From Erythrobacter sp. HL-111 (lineage in GTDB: Bacteria; Pseudomonadota; Alphaproteobacteria; Sphingomonadales; Sphingomonadaceae), in contig NZ_LT629743.1 in assembly GCF_900105095.1 (NCBI RefSeq), positions 496,001 through 560,000 of the forward strand: a stretch of DNA of 64,000 nt. Direction: 5' to 3'. Positions 34,231 to 42,855 of the stretch are shown in pieces (the first letter of the stretch is position 1; every line of letters begins with the position of its first letter). A model generated the notes under the pieces. It made no database searches, was not told the DNA's origin, and was given only the letters and a program-made list of their open reading frames with translations. Both the position numbers and the translations under genes were made by a program.

Positions 34231-35238
34231 ATGGCGACGAAAGTTGCGATCAACGGTTTTGGCCGCATCGGGCGGCTGGTGGCGCGCGCGATCCTCGAGC
34301 GGGGCGATCACGACCTCGAGCTCGTCTCGATCAACGACCTTGCTGATGCGAAGTCGAACGCGCTCCTCTTCGCCCATGACAGCGTCCATGGCCGCTTCGA
34401 CGGCGAGGTGAGTTCGGACGACAGCTCGATCACGGTCAACGGCAGGCGCATCGCGGTCACCGCCGAACGCGATCCGGGCAAGCTGCCCCATGGCGACATG
34501 GGTGTGGAGATCGTCCTCGAATGCACCGGCTTCTTCCAGTCGGACGAGGCGAGCCGCCCGCACATCGCCGCCGGCGCGAAGAAGGTCCTGATCTCGGCTC
34601 CCGCATCGGGCGTGTCCAAGACCATCGTCTTCGGCGTCAACCACGACAGCCTGACGGCCGAGGACGACATCGTATCCAACGCGAGCTGCACGACCAACTG
34701 CCTCGCGCCGGTCGCCAAGGTGCTGCACGATACCGTCGGCATCACCCGCGGCTTCATGACGACGATCCATTCCTACACCAACGACCAGCGGATGCTCGAC
34801 CAGATCCACAAGGACCTGCGCCGGGCGCGGGCGGGGGCGGCGAACATGATCCCCACCACGACCGGGGCCGCGCGCGCGGTGGGCCTGGTCCTGCCGGAAC
34901 TGAACGGCAAGCTCGACGGGTCGAGCGTGCGCGTGCCGACGCCGAACGTCAGTCTGGTCGATCTCGTCTTCGTGCCGGGCAGGGAAACTTCGAAGGAAGA
35001 GCTCAACGCCGCGCTCAAGGCGGCCGCCGATGGCCCGATGAAGGGCGTGCTCGACTACACCGACCAGCCGCTCGTCTCCTCGGACTTCAACCACTATCCG
35101 GCGAGCTCGACCGTCGACAGCCTCGAAACCAGCGTGATGGAAGGCCAGCTCGCCCGCGTGGTCAGCTGGTACGACAATGAATGGGGCTTCTCGAACCGCA
35201 TGATCGACACCGCCGGGGTGATGGCGAAGTTCCTTTGA
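34231..35238 (+). CDS. gap: Glyceraldehyde-3-phosphate dehydrogenase, type I
   Basis: A 335-residue NAD(P)-dependent enzyme of glycolysis and gluconeogenesis. The Rossmann motif INGFGRIGR is at residues 7-15; the catalytic Cys153 is in SNASCTTNCLAP; the His is in the TTIHSYTNDQ block; the C terminus has SWYDNEWGFSNRM. The residue after the second beta strand is Asp or Asn (ISINDLAD), which usually favours NAD. AAGCAGGAG before ATG 34231 is the ribosome-binding site. It sits between tkt and pgk. Confidence 0.97.
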   Translation: MATKVAINGFGRIGRLVARAILERGDHDLELVSINDLADAKSNALLFAHDSVHGRFDGEVSSDDSSITVNGRRIAVTAERDPGKLPHGDMGVEIVLECTGFFQSDEASRPHIAAGAKKVLISAPASGVSKTIVFGVNHDSLTAEDDIVSNASCTTNCLAPVAKVLHDTVGITRGFMTTIHSYTNDQRMLDQIHKDLRRARAGAANMIPTTTGAARAVGLVLPELNGKLDGSSVRVPTPNVSLVDLVFVPGRETSKEELNAALKAAADGPMKGVLDYTDQPLVSSDFNHYPASSTVDSLETSVMEGQLARVVSWYDNEWGFSNRMIDTAGVMAKFL

Positions 35239-35260
35239 TCGCTGCCCGGGAGGGATGAGC

Positions 35261-36463
35261 ATGAGCACGTTCAGGACGCTCGACGACCTTGCCGACGACC
35301 TCACCGGCAAGGTCGCGCTGGTGCGGGTCGATCTCAACCTGCCGATGAAGGAAGGTTCGGCGAGCGACGTGACGCGGGTCGAGGCGGTGAAGCCCACCAT
35401 CCTCGAACTCGCGCAGCGCGGCGCGAAGGTGCTCCTGCTCGCCCATTTCGGCCGGCCCAAGGGTCAGCGCCACTCGACCCTGTCGACGAGCTATGTCGTG
35501 GGCGATGTCGAGAAGGTGATCGGCAAGGAGATCATGTTCATCCCCGAGGTGATGGGCCCGGTGGTCGAACAGTCGATCGGCATCCTGCGCGCGGGCGATA
35601 TCGGGCTCCTCGAAAACACGCGCTTCTGGCCGGGCGAGGAAGCGAACGACGCCGAATTCGCCGACGGCCTCGCGGCGGCGGGCGATTTCTACGTCAACGA
35701 CGCCTTTTCCGTGTCGCACCGCGCCCACGCCTCGACGGAGGGGATCGCGCACCGCCTCCCGGCCTATGCCGGCCGTTCGATGGAGGCGGAGCTCAAGGCG
35801 CTCGACGCGGCGCTCGGCAATCCCGAACCCCCCGTCGCGGCGGTGGTTGGCGGGGCCAAGGTCTCCACCAAGCTCGCCGTGCTCGAGAACCTCGTCTCCC
35901 GCGTCCAGCACCTCATCATCGGCGGGGGCATGGCGAACACCTTCCTCGCCGCGCGCGGGGTCGATGTCGGCAAGTCGCTGTGCGAGCACGACCTGACGGA
36001 CACCGCGTCGAGGATCATGGACGAGGCGGACCACGCGGGCTGCACCGTGCATCTGCCCTACGACGTGGTCGTCGCGACCGAATTCGCCGCCAACCCCGCA
36101 TCGATGCGAACCTGCAACGTCCATGAAGTGGCTGGGGACGAGATGATCCTCGACCTCGGCCCGCAGGCGACCGAAGCGCTCGCCGACGTGCTCAAGACCT
36201 GCCGCACGCTCGTCTGGAACGGGCCGCTCGGCGCGTTCGAGACCGAGCCTTTCGACACCGCCACCATGACCCTCGCGCGGACTGCGGCGGCGCTGACCAA
36301 GGAAGGCTCGCTCACCAGCGTGGCGGGCGGGGGCGACACCGTCGCGGCGCTCGCGCAGGCCGGGGTGACTGAGGATTTCACCTATATCTCGACCGCGGGC
36401 GGGGCCTTCCTCGAATGGATGGAGGGCAAGACGCTGCCCGGCGTCGCGGCGCTTCGTTCCTGA
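35261..36463 (+). CDS. pgk: Phosphoglycerate kinase
   Basis: A 400-residue enzyme exchanging phosphate between 1,3-bisphosphoglycerate and ADP. The signature VALVRVDLNLPM (normally DxN) occurs near residue 17-28, with LLLAHFGRPKG, the NEAD-like NDAFSVSHRAHAS block, ALGNPEPPVAAVVGGAKVSTK and GGGDTVAALAQAG in the C domain. Two in-frame ATGs occur at 35255 and 35261; GGGAGG at 35248-35253 is properly spaced only for 35261. It is 22 bases after gap and co-transcribed. Confidence 0.96.
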   Translation: MSTFRTLDDLADDLTGKVALVRVDLNLPMKEGSASDVTRVEAVKPTILELAQRGAKVLLLAHFGRPKGQRHSTLSTSYVVGDVEKVIGKEIMFIPEVMGPVVEQSIGILRAGDIGLLENTRFWPGEEANDAEFADGLAAAGDFYVNDAFSVSHRAHASTEGIAHRLPAYAGRSMEAELKALDAALGNPEPPVAAVVGGAKVSTKLAVLENLVSRVQHLIIGGGMANTFLAARGVDVGKSLCEHDLTDTASRIMDEADHAGCTVHLPYDVVVATEFAANPASMRTCNVHEVAGDEMILDLGPQATEALADVLKTCRTLVWNGPLGAFETEPFDTATMTLARTAAALTKEGSLTSVAGGGDTVAALAQAGVTEDFTYISTAGGAFLEWMEGKTLPGVAALRS

Positions 36464-36479
36464 CGCGGGCGCGCGCCGG

Positions 36480-36905
36480 GTGGCCGATGTCACGCCCGAG
36501 TTCGAGGCGCTGGAGATCGCGCTGATGCGCGCCTGGATGGAGGCCGACCGCCGCGCGCTCAAGTCCCATCTCGCAGCCGATTGCGTGCTGATGTTCGGCA
36601 CGGCCCCGCCGGTCCTGCTTGACCGGGCGAGCTTCCTTGCGGCCGGGCGGGGTTTCGCGCTGACCGGTTTCCGCCTGCGCGAGGTGACCGCGCGCCGTCA
36701 CGGCGGCAACGTCTGGTTCACCGGCCATGCCGAACTCGAGCTGGCTCTGGGCCGGGGCAGCTGGAGCGGGGGCTTCCTCCTCACCGATCTGTGGCGCCGG
36801 GGCCGGATCGGGCGCCGCTGGAAGCTTGCCGAGCGCAGCCTCGCCCCGGTCGAGGCCGACAGGACGTTTTCGGACGCGATCCGCGCGCTCCAGTTGTGGC
36901 GCTGA
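36480..36905 (+). CDS. NTF2-like (DUF4440/SnoaL-type) protein of unknown function
   Basis: A 141-residue protein with the pattern of the NTF2-like alpha+beta barrel: a first helix containing EIALMRAWMEADRRALKSHLAADCVLMFGT, then strands ending in WKLAERSLAPVEAD. No catalytic motif is plain. It starts with GTG at 36480, 16 bases after pgk, and is followed by the thioesterase, so it belongs to the same transcription unit. A role tied to glycolysis would be surprising, and its substrate is unknown. Confidence 0.7.
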   Translation: MADVTPEFEALEIALMRAWMEADRRALKSHLAADCVLMFGTAPPVLLDRASFLAAGRGFALTGFRLREVTARRHGGNVWFTGHAELELALGRGSWSGGFLLTDLWRRGRIGRRWKLAERSLAPVEADRTFSDAIRALQLWR

Positions 36906-36923
36906 CGAAAGGGAGACGGAAGC

Positions 36924-37370
36924 ATGAGCGAAAACGAAGGATACGGCGCACCCACGATCGCGAGCGAAGGCGAGTTCGCCGGCTGGTCCTACTGGCCGGG
37001 CGATCCCTACGAGCATCGCTCGGGCCCGTTCTACCGCCGGCGCGAAGAGGGCGGGGGGCAGGTCTGCGCCTTCCGCGCGGAGCAGCGGCACATGAACGCG
37101 GCGGGTTTCATGCACGGCGGGTGCCTTCTCACCTTCGCCGATTTCGCGCTCTTCGCGATCGCTGCGGACGAGTTGGGCGATGACAACGCGGTGACGGTCA
37201 ACCTGTCGGGCGATTTCCTCGGCGCGGTCGCGCCGGGCGCGCTGGTCGAGGCGCGCGGCGAGGTGACGCGCGGCGGGGGCAAGACGATCTTCGTGCGCGG
37301 CATCGTCACGGGCGACGGCAGGCCGGCGCTGTCCTTCACCGGGATCATCCGGCGGCTCGCCGCACGCTGA
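36924..37370 (+). CDS. PaaI-family hotdog thioesterase
   Basis: A 148-residue hotdog-fold protein. The acyl-CoA thioesterase motif reads RHMNAAGFMHGGCLLTFADFALF, with the HGG turn and the Asp that usually positions water, followed by AVTVNLSGDFLGAVAPGALVEARGEV. The family hydrolyses short or aromatic acyl-CoAs; the actual substrate is not determined. GAAAGGGAGACGG before ATG 36924 is a good ribosome-binding site. It lies between pgk and fba, which is unusual company. Confidence 0.85.
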   Translation: MSENEGYGAPTIASEGEFAGWSYWPGDPYEHRSGPFYRRREEGGGQVCAFRAEQRHMNAAGFMHGGCLLTFADFALFAIAADELGDDNAVTVNLSGDFLGAVAPGALVEARGEVTRGGGKTIFVRGIVTGDGRPALSFTGIIRRLAAR

Positions 37371-37457
37371 CATTTGCGGCATTGCAGCATCGGGGGGCGC
37401 TGGCTAAGGCCCGCAGTCAGACGACAGACGGCCAATGAGGGGGCTTCGATACCAGCC

Positions 37458-38342
37458 ATGAACACCGACCAAATGACCGCCCGCATCGCCACCGGGGCAG
37501 GGTTCATCGCCGCGCTCGACCAGTCGGGCGGCTCCACGCCCAAGGCGCTGCGCGGCTACGGGGTCGAGGACGGCGAATGGTCGGACGAGGACGAGATGTT
37601 TGCTGCGATCCACGCCATGCGCGCGCGCGTCATCACCGCGCCCTGCTTCGGCGAGGGCAAGGTGCTGGGCGCGATCCTGTTCGAAAAGACGATGGACGGC
37701 GAAGTCGAAGGCAAGCCCACCGGCGATGCGCTGAAAAGCCGCGGCATCGTCCCCTTCATCAAGGTCGACCAGGGCCTCGCCGACGAAGCGGACGGGGTGC
37801 AGCTGATGAAGCCGCTGGACAAGCTTCCCGCGCTGCTCGAGAAATCCGTCGCCAAGGGCATGTTCGGGACCAAGATGCGCTCGGTCATCAAGTCGGCGAA
37901 CCCGGCCGGCATCGCGGCGATCGTCGCGCAGCAGTTCGAAGTCGGGAACACCATCCTAGATGCCGGGCTGATGCCGATCATCGAGCCCGAATACGACATC
38001 AACGCCGAAGACCGCGCCGGGGGCGAGGAAATCCTCCTTGCCGAAATCCTGAAGCAGCTCGATGCGCTTCCCGAAGGCCGGCAGGTGATGCTCAAGCTCT
38101 CGATCCCGGTCAAGGCGGGGCTCTATGGCGGGCTGGTCGACCATCCCGGGGTGCTGCGGGTCCTGGCGCTTTCGGGCGGCTATTCGACCGACGAGGCCTG
38201 CGAACACCTTGCGCGGAACCCCGGCATGATCGCGAGCTTCTCGCGCGGGCTCCTCCAGGATCTCCGCAAGGACCAGTCGGACGAGGAGTTCAACAAGGCC
38301 CTTGGCGAGGCGATCGACAAGATCGCCGCGGCGAGCGCCTAG
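37458..38342 (+). CDS. fba: Fructose-bisphosphate aldolase, class I
   Basis: A 294-residue Schiff-base aldolase. The substrate block AALDQSGGSTPKALRGYG is at the N terminus, with IVPFIKVDQGL and, further on, IIEPEYDI and VMLKLSIPVKAGLY, which should carry the Schiff-base Lys. This is the shorter class I type seen in some bacteria rather than the zinc class II enzyme. ATG 37458 is chosen because the aldolase sequence begins there; the frame reaches back to 37374 without family similarity. Confidence 0.93.
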   Translation: MNTDQMTARIATGAGFIAALDQSGGSTPKALRGYGVEDGEWSDEDEMFAAIHAMRARVITAPCFGEGKVLGAILFEKTMDGEVEGKPTGDALKSRGIVPFIKVDQGLADEADGVQLMKPLDKLPALLEKSVAKGMFGTKMRSVIKSANPAGIAAIVAQQFEVGNTILDAGLMPIIEPEYDINAEDRAGGEEILLAEILKQLDALPEGRQVMLKLSIPVKAGLYGGLVDHPGVLRVLALSGGYSTDEACEHLARNPGMIASFSRGLLQDLRKDQSDEEFNKALGEAIDKIAAASA

Positions 38343-38400
38343 CCAGCCCTTCGCGGCCTGCGGTCTGGCGTTCCGCGCGCGCCGCGCTATGGGATCGGGC

Positions 38401-39045
38401 ATGAGCGTGCACCAACCCGATACCCAGCTTTACCTCATCTCCCCGCTCGATGTCGGCGGGACGTTCCCCGATCGGCTCGAACGGGCGCTCGATGCCGGGC
38501 GCGGGCTCGTCACCGCCTTCCAGTTCCGGGTGAAAGACGTCGATCAGCACGAGGCGGCCCGGCTCGCCGCGCCGCTGCAGGAAATCTGCGCCGCGCGCGA
38601 GGTTGCCTTCATCGTCAATGACAGCATCGCGCTGGCGAAGCGGCTCAGGGCCGACGGCGTGCACCTGGGGCAGGAGGACGAATCGCCCCGGGAAGCGCGC
38701 GAGGCGCTCGGGCGGGAGGCGCAGATCGGCGTGACCTGCCACGCGTCGAAACACCTCGCGATGGAAGCGGGCGAGGCGGGTGCGGATTACGTGGCGTTCG
38801 GCGCCTTCCATCCCTCCGCCACCAAGGACAAGGGGCCGGATGCCGAACGGCCCGAGCCCGAATTGCTGTCATGGTGGGCGCGGCTGTTCGAAATCCCCTG
38901 CGTCGCCATCGGCGGCATCACCCCGGCCAATTGCCGCCCGCTCGCCGAAGCGGGGGCGGATTTCCTCGCGGTTTCGGGGGGAGTGTGGGCCGGCGACGAA
39001 GTTCGGGCGATCACGGCCTTCCGGGAGGCGCTTGGCCGCGGCTGA
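38401..39045 (+). CDS. thiE: Thiamine phosphate synthase (ThiE family)
   Basis: A 214-residue TIM-barrel protein that would join the pyrimidine and thiazole halves of thiamine. Visible blocks: FQFRVKDVD near the N terminus, FIVNDSIALAKRLRADGVHLGQED (diphosphate-binding), IGVTCHASKHLAMEAGEAGADYVAFGAFHPSATK and VAIGGITPANCRPLAEAGADFLAVSGGVW. The usual GxSCH loop is GVTCH here, a mild change. No TPP riboswitch lies upstream. Alternative ATG at 38389. TenI-type function cannot be excluded. Confidence 0.85.
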   Translation: MSVHQPDTQLYLISPLDVGGTFPDRLERALDAGRGLVTAFQFRVKDVDQHEAARLAAPLQEICAAREVAFIVNDSIALAKRLRADGVHLGQEDESPREAREALGREAQIGVTCHASKHLAMEAGEAGADYVAFGAFHPSATKDKGPDAERPEPELLSWWARLFEIPCVAIGGITPANCRPLAEAGADFLAVSGGVWAGDEVRAITAFREALGRG

Positions 39046-39051
39046 TCGGGC

Positions 39052-39297
39052 TCAGACGCAACCGAAGGTCAGCACCGTGCGATCGTCGCCGGTCGGGGTC
39101 ACGCTGCGCAGGCGCGCCTCGCGGTTGCGCTCGCCGCAATAATCGCGCGCTTCGTCGCGCGCGGCGCGCTGGTTTTCGTCCTTCACCCTGAGCGCGATGC
39201 TGTAATCGTCGGCTGAAAGCACGCGCGGGCTGGCGGTCGTGCAGCCGGCCAGCATCGCAAGGGCGAAGGAAGCGGCGATGATGGTGCGTGCAGTAAT
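39052..39297 (-). CDS. Small lipoprotein, apparently with a non-standard ATT start
   Basis: An 81-residue product whose natural lipoprotein signal reads TARTIIAASFALAMLAGC, with lipidated Cys about residue 20. The mature part is short and charged with two further Cys (DYCGERN and TFGCV). The only ATG in frame (39255) lies inside the signal just before LAGC and would destroy it. A proper GGAG lies eight bases before an ATT at 39297-39295, so translation probably starts there, or the true start codon has been mutated. Function unknown. It converges on thiE with six bases between the stops. Confidence 0.65.
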   Translation of the reverse strand: MTARTIIAASFALAMLAGCTTASPRVLSADDYSIALRVKDENQRAARDEARDYCGERNREARLRSVTPTGDDRTVLTFGCV

Positions 39298-39367
39298 GAC
39301 GATTTCTCCGGTTTTTCCATTGGTTACTCAGATCAACGGAAAGCCCCCGCCGCTTGTTCCGAAAGCT

Positions 39368-40081
39368 TCAGCGCAGATCCACCGCGAGATCGAAGGGGTT
39401 GGTCGAGAGATGGCGCAGGAGCGCGAACTGGAACAGCAGGACGCCCGTGAATTCCAGCGATTCCTCCACCACCGTCGTGAGCGAATAGGCCAGGTTGCGA
39501 GCGACAATTTGCGCGTCGAGGGCGGAATTGACCATCTCGAGCCCCACGGCGCCCCCAAGGAACATGACAGCGGAGGTCCCGAACAGGAGCCGGGTGCGCG
39601 AACCGAGCGCGAAGAACCACGGCGCGAGCACGACCGCCAGCAGCAGCACGCCGGGGATCGCCACGAGTGTCCAGGCATAGTGGAAGGCCGGACCCAGGGC
39701 GTCGATCTGCGGGACCAGCCGTTCCAGCACCCTCCCGGAAAGTTCGTGCAGCATCGCGACCTCGTCGAGCGCGAGCACGGCGAATATCCCGGACAGCAGC
39801 CACCATGGCCAGGCGGGGCGGTGTCCCTCCGCTTCCTCGGCCTTGGCCGACAGCGCCAGCAGCGCCGCGCAGCTCAGGAGGAGGATCGAAGCCACGAAGG
39901 TCGGCACGCTGCGGTCGGTTGCGAGCGAGAAGCGCAGCAGGACCTGTTCGGTCGTCTCTCCCGGCCCGGTGACCAGGGCAACATCGGCGACCAGGCCGAT
40001 CGGAAGGATCAGCATGACCGCGAGGCAGGACCAACGGGAGACGCGGAGCCGCATGAGCGAGACGTTTATCGTTCGTGCCAT
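39368..40081 (-). CDS. Multi-pass membrane protein of unknown function
   Basis: A 237-residue protein with about six hydrophobic segments (residues roughly 18-38, 60-80, 90-110, 128-155, 162-182, 200-225). Conserved-looking acidic and His residues lie at membrane edges: LALDEVAMLHELSG, GLEMVNSALDAQ and VVEESLEFTGVLLFQ. This resembles bacterial membrane proteins with buried Glu/His but I cannot name a family. Start ATG 40081. Just upstream, CCGTA-TGT-TACGG (40095-40107) is a small inverted repeat. Confidence 0.72.
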   Translation of the reverse strand: MARTINVSLMRLRVSRWSCLAVMLILPIGLVADVALVTGPGETTEQVLLRFSLATDRSVPTFVASILLLSCAALLALSAKAEEAEGHRPAWPWWLLSGIFAVLALDEVAMLHELSGRVLERLVPQIDALGPAFHYAWTLVAIPGVLLLAVVLAPWFFALGSRTRLLFGTSAVMFLGGAVGLEMVNSALDAQIVARNLAYSLTTVVEESLEFTGVLLFQFALLRHLSTNPFDLAVDLR

Positions 40082-40193
40082 GCGCGAGACCTGACCGTAT
40101 GTTACGGTTTAGTCTTTAACCTGTAATAGAAATGCAAAGAGACGGTCCGCTGCGGCTCCTGCCCGTGCGGCCGCGTGACGGGACGAACAGGGC

Positions 40194-40604
40194 CTATCCG
40201 GTCGTCCCCAGGCGCGTGCAGACGAGCCGCCCGGTGCTCCCGTCCGGCTCGATCGCACGCAGCGTGTTGCTCCCGACCTGCTCGTAACGCTCGCCCTTCT
40301 TCGGACCGCGGGTGAAGACGAGGAGGCGTCCGCGCAGGATATAGGTCCCGCGGCCCGCCTCGCTTCGATAGCTCGAGGACGGGCCGACCGTGAAATCGGC
40401 CTCCGGCACCGGCTGCCACGCCGCGCCCGTCGCATCGCCGGGCAGCGCGCAGCGCCAGGTCCCGTGGGCGAGGGTCCGCAGCGCCCCGCCCGGATCGCGG
40501 TGCGCGTCGGCGGCGGGGGCCTCGCCCTGGCGCGCGGCCCCCGGGCTTGCCGCGGCGATGCCCGCGGCAAGCAGGCTGAGGAGCAGGATCGAGCGAGTTT
40601 TCAT
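40194..40604 (-). CDS. Small exported protein of unknown function
   Basis: A 136-residue protein with a clear Sec signal peptide (MKTRSILLLSLLAAGIAAAS) and a compact beta-rich body: GTWRCALPGDATG, ADFTVGPSSSYRSEAGRGTYILRG and GRLVCTRLGTTG, with two Cys that could form a disulfide. The pattern of short strands suggests a periplasmic lipocalin-like or jelly-roll fold, but I do not recognise it. It is divergent from efp. The 232 bases between them hold no other clear gene. Confidence 0.72.
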   Translation of the reverse strand: MKTRSILLLSLLAAGIAAASPGAARQGEAPAADAHRDPGGALRTLAHGTWRCALPGDATGAAWQPVPEADFTVGPSSSYRSEAGRGTYILRGRLLVFTRGPKKGERYEQVGSNTLRAIEPDGSTGRLVCTRLGTTG

Positions 40605-40836
40605 GGTGGTCCCCGTCTGGCCCTGCGATTAGCAGCGCGAGCGCATGGCCGCTAGGCGATTCGCCATGAACGCGCGCTGCACCGCCCCGCCGGGATTGCC
40701 GGGATTGCCGCGCTTGCCCCGACGCGGCGGCTCGGCTACAGGCGCTCGCGCAGTTTCAGGTCGGGCGCGGCCCGGCAGCGCGCGTCCCCGCCCGCATTCG
40801 TTCCATCCACCCCCTCGAGCAAGGCAAACAGCCCCC

Positions 40837-41400
40837 ATGAAGATCAGCGGCGTCGATATTCGCCCCGGCAACATCCTCGAATACGAAGGCGGCATCTGGA
40901 AGGTCGCCAAGATCCAGCATACCCAGCCGGGCAAGGGCGGGGCCTACATGCAGGTCGAGATGAAGAACCTGCAGGACGGCCGCAAGACCAACGTGCGTTT
41001 CCGCAGCGCCGACACGGTCGAGCGGGTTCGGCTCGACACGCGCGAATACCAGTTCCTCTACGAGGATGGTGACATGCTGGTGTTCATGGACCAGGACACC
41101 TACGAGCAGATCTCGCTTCCCTCTGATCTTCTGGGCGATGCCCGCCCGTTCCTGCAGGACGGGATGCAGGTGAGCCTCGAGTTGTGGGAGGAAAAGCCGA
41201 TCAGCGTCGAACTGCCGAGCCAGGTCGAAGCCGAGATCGTCGAAGCCGACGCGGTGGTGAAGGGGCAGACCGCCTCTTCGAGCTACAAGCCCGCCGTGCT
41301 CGACAACGGCGTGCGCATCATGGTCCCCCCGCACATCGAGGCGGGCACGCGGATCGTGGTCGACGTGTACGAACAGACTTATGTCGGAAAGGCCAGTTAG
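40837..41400 (+). CDS. efp: Elongation factor P
   Basis: A 187-residue tRNA-shaped factor that rescues ribosomes stalled at polyproline. The tip of domain I reads [16 protein letters not shown], with Lys33 in the place that is beta-lysylated in other bacteria. Domain III ends [20 protein letters not shown], close to the classic C-terminal signature. ATG 40837 begins [15 protein letters not shown]; the open frame upstream is shadow. Its end overlaps the next gene's longest possible start. Confidence 0.97.
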   Translation: MKISGVDIRPGNILEYEGGIWKVAKIQHTQPGKGGAYMQVEMKNLQDGRKTNVRFRSADTVERVRLDTREYQFLYEDGDMLVFMDQDTYEQISLPSDLLGDARPFLQDGMQVSLELWEEKPISVELPSQVEAEIVEADAVVKGQTASSSYKPAVLDNGVRIMVPPHIEAGTRIVVDVYEQTYVGKAS

Positions 41401-41815
41401 TATCTTGAAACAGCATTTCACCAAGGCTTTCGCCAGCATTCTCGCAGTCGCGGCAGTGGGCACGCCCGCGCTCGCGCTCGCGCAGGAGGCCCCGGCGCCG
41501 GCTGACACGCCGCCCGCCCAGGCAGCGCCCGCCGACGATGCCGAAACGCGCCAGAACGCGGTCCGGAACATGAGCCTCCTGATGTCGGCGCTGAATTCGG
41601 AACAGGTGGAAGACGGCGTCAAGAACGTCCTGATGGCCTGCATCTATTCCAATTCGATGCGCGATATCACGACCGCGATGGACAAGGCGATCGCCGCCGA
41701 TCCCGAGCGGTTCGACCGCAGCGACAGCGGCGTGATGCTCGGCGTGATGGCGGGCGTGTGCGGCTATCAGCCGACGGCCGACGAGGCGGACGGCGCGCCC
41801 GCGCAGCCGCGCTAG
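41381..41815 (+). CDS. Small exported protein of unknown function
   Basis: Up to 144 residues, with a signal peptide ending ALALAQ before EAPAPAD. The mature part has an Ala/Pro-rich linker and a helical C-terminal region with two Cys ([12 protein letters not shown] and MAGVCGYQP). No family recognised. ATG 41381 lies inside efp and has no ribosome-binding site. TTG 41405, giving [18 protein letters not shown], follows GGAAAGG and yields a cleaner signal peptide, so it may be the true start. Confidence 0.72.
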   Translation: MSERPVSILKQHFTKAFASILAVAAVGTPALALAQEAPAPADTPPAQAAPADDAETRQNAVRNMSLLMSALNSEQVEDGVKNVLMACIYSNSMRDITTAMDKAIAADPERFDRSDSGVMLGVMAGVCGYQPTADEADGAPAQPR

Positions 41816-41852
41816 GCAGGCGGCCGGCCGGCCGGCCCTTACGGAAGACAAT

Positions 41853-42671
41853 ATGGCGACATTTTCAGGCCTCGTCCGGGTGATGGAGCGCGCCGCGCGC
41901 AAGGCGGGCGGGCGTTTGCGGCGCGATTTCGGCGAGGTCGAACACCTCCAGGTCAGCCGCAAGGGACCGGCCGATTTCGTGTCCAAGGCCGACATGCGCG
42001 CAGAGCGCACGCTCTATGACGAACTCGGCCAGGCGCGGCCCGGCTGGGGCTTCGTGATGGAGGAGGCGGGCACGATCGAGGGCGATCCGGGCAAGCCGCG
42101 CTGGATCGTCGATCCCCTCGACGGGACGAGCAACTTCCTTCACGGCATCCCGCATTTCGCGATTTCGATCGCGGTGCAGGAACCGCGGCTCGACGGGAAG
42201 GGCTGGGGCGATGTCACCGCCGCGCTGGTCTATCACCCGATCGAGGACGCCACCTACTGGGCCGAGAAAAGCCGCGGCGCGTGGCTCCACGACGGGCGGC
42301 TGCGGGTCTCCTCGCGCTCGCGCCTGTCGGACGCGCTGATCGCGACGGGCATCCCCTTCCAGGGGCATGGCGACTTTGCCGAATGGAGCCGGATCTTCGG
42401 CGCGATCGGTCCCGAAGTGGCGGGCATCCGCCGGTTCGGGGTCGCCTCGCTCGACATGGCCTATGTCGCGCAGGGGCGCTTCGACGGTTTCTGGGAAAGC
42501 CACCTGCAGGACTGGGACACGGCCGCAGGCTGCCTCCTGGTGCGCGAGGCCGGGGGGTTCGTCACCGATTACCGCGGACGTTCGGCCCCGATCCATTCGG
42601 CGCAGGTGCTGGCGGCGAACGACGCGCTGCATTCCAAGCTGCACAAGCTGCTGGCGAATTCCTTGAAGTGA
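41853..42671 (+). CDS. suhB: Inositol-monophosphatase family protein (SuhB-like)
   Basis: A 272-residue Mg-dependent phosphatase. Metal-site blocks: KGPADFVSKADMRAE, FVMEEAGTIEG, WIVDPLDGTSNFLHGIPHFAISIA and the C-terminal DWDTAAGCLLVREAGG. Compared with the protein at 17917 it is closer to SuhB in the NFLHGIPHF segment. SuhB hydrolyses inositol phosphates and in E. coli also takes part in rRNA antitermination; either role is possible here. It lies in the efp transcription direction, 37 bases after the small exported gene. Confidence 0.88.
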   Translation: MATFSGLVRVMERAARKAGGRLRRDFGEVEHLQVSRKGPADFVSKADMRAERTLYDELGQARPGWGFVMEEAGTIEGDPGKPRWIVDPLDGTSNFLHGIPHFAISIAVQEPRLDGKGWGDVTAALVYHPIEDATYWAEKSRGAWLHDGRLRVSSRSRLSDALIATGIPFQGHGDFAEWSRIFGAIGPEVAGIRRFGVASLDMAYVAQGRFDGFWESHLQDWDTAAGCLLVREAGGFVTDYRGRSAPIHSAQVLAANDALHSKLHKLLANSLK

Positions 42672-42691
42672 CGCCGGCTTGGCGGTAACAG
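42663..42691 (+). promoter_or_regulatory. Sigma-70 promoter of tRNA-Leu
   Basis: TTGAAG (42663-42668), a 17-bp spacer, then TAACAG (42686-42691). The -35 box overlaps the suhB stop codon. Predicted start near 42698, 17 bases before the tRNA. Confidence 0.55.
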
Positions 42692-42714
42692 CCGCGCTCC
42701 GCTTGGTGAGGCGG

Positions 42715-42798
42715 GCCCCTGTGGCGGAATGGTAGACGCGAGCGACTCAAAATCGCTTTTCTTCGGAAGTGCCCGTTCGAGTCGGGCCAGGGGCACCA
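42715..42798 (+). tRNA. tRNA-Leu (CAA)
   Basis: An 84-nt class II tRNA. Acceptor GCCCCTG pairs with CAGGGGC, then A and encoded CCA. Anticodon arm AGCGA-CTCAAAA-TCGCT with anticodon CAA, a long variable arm, and T arm GCCCG-TTCGAGT-CGGGC. It decodes TTG. Confidence 0.96.
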
Positions 42799-42855
42799 GA
42801 TTCCCCGAAAGGCGAATTTGGATTCTGATTTTCGCAGCCCATCCGGGCCGCGGTG

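Noticed and set aside
38343..38400. TPP riboswitch before thiE
   Set aside because: Only 58 bases separate fba and thiE, with no CUGAGA-type core.
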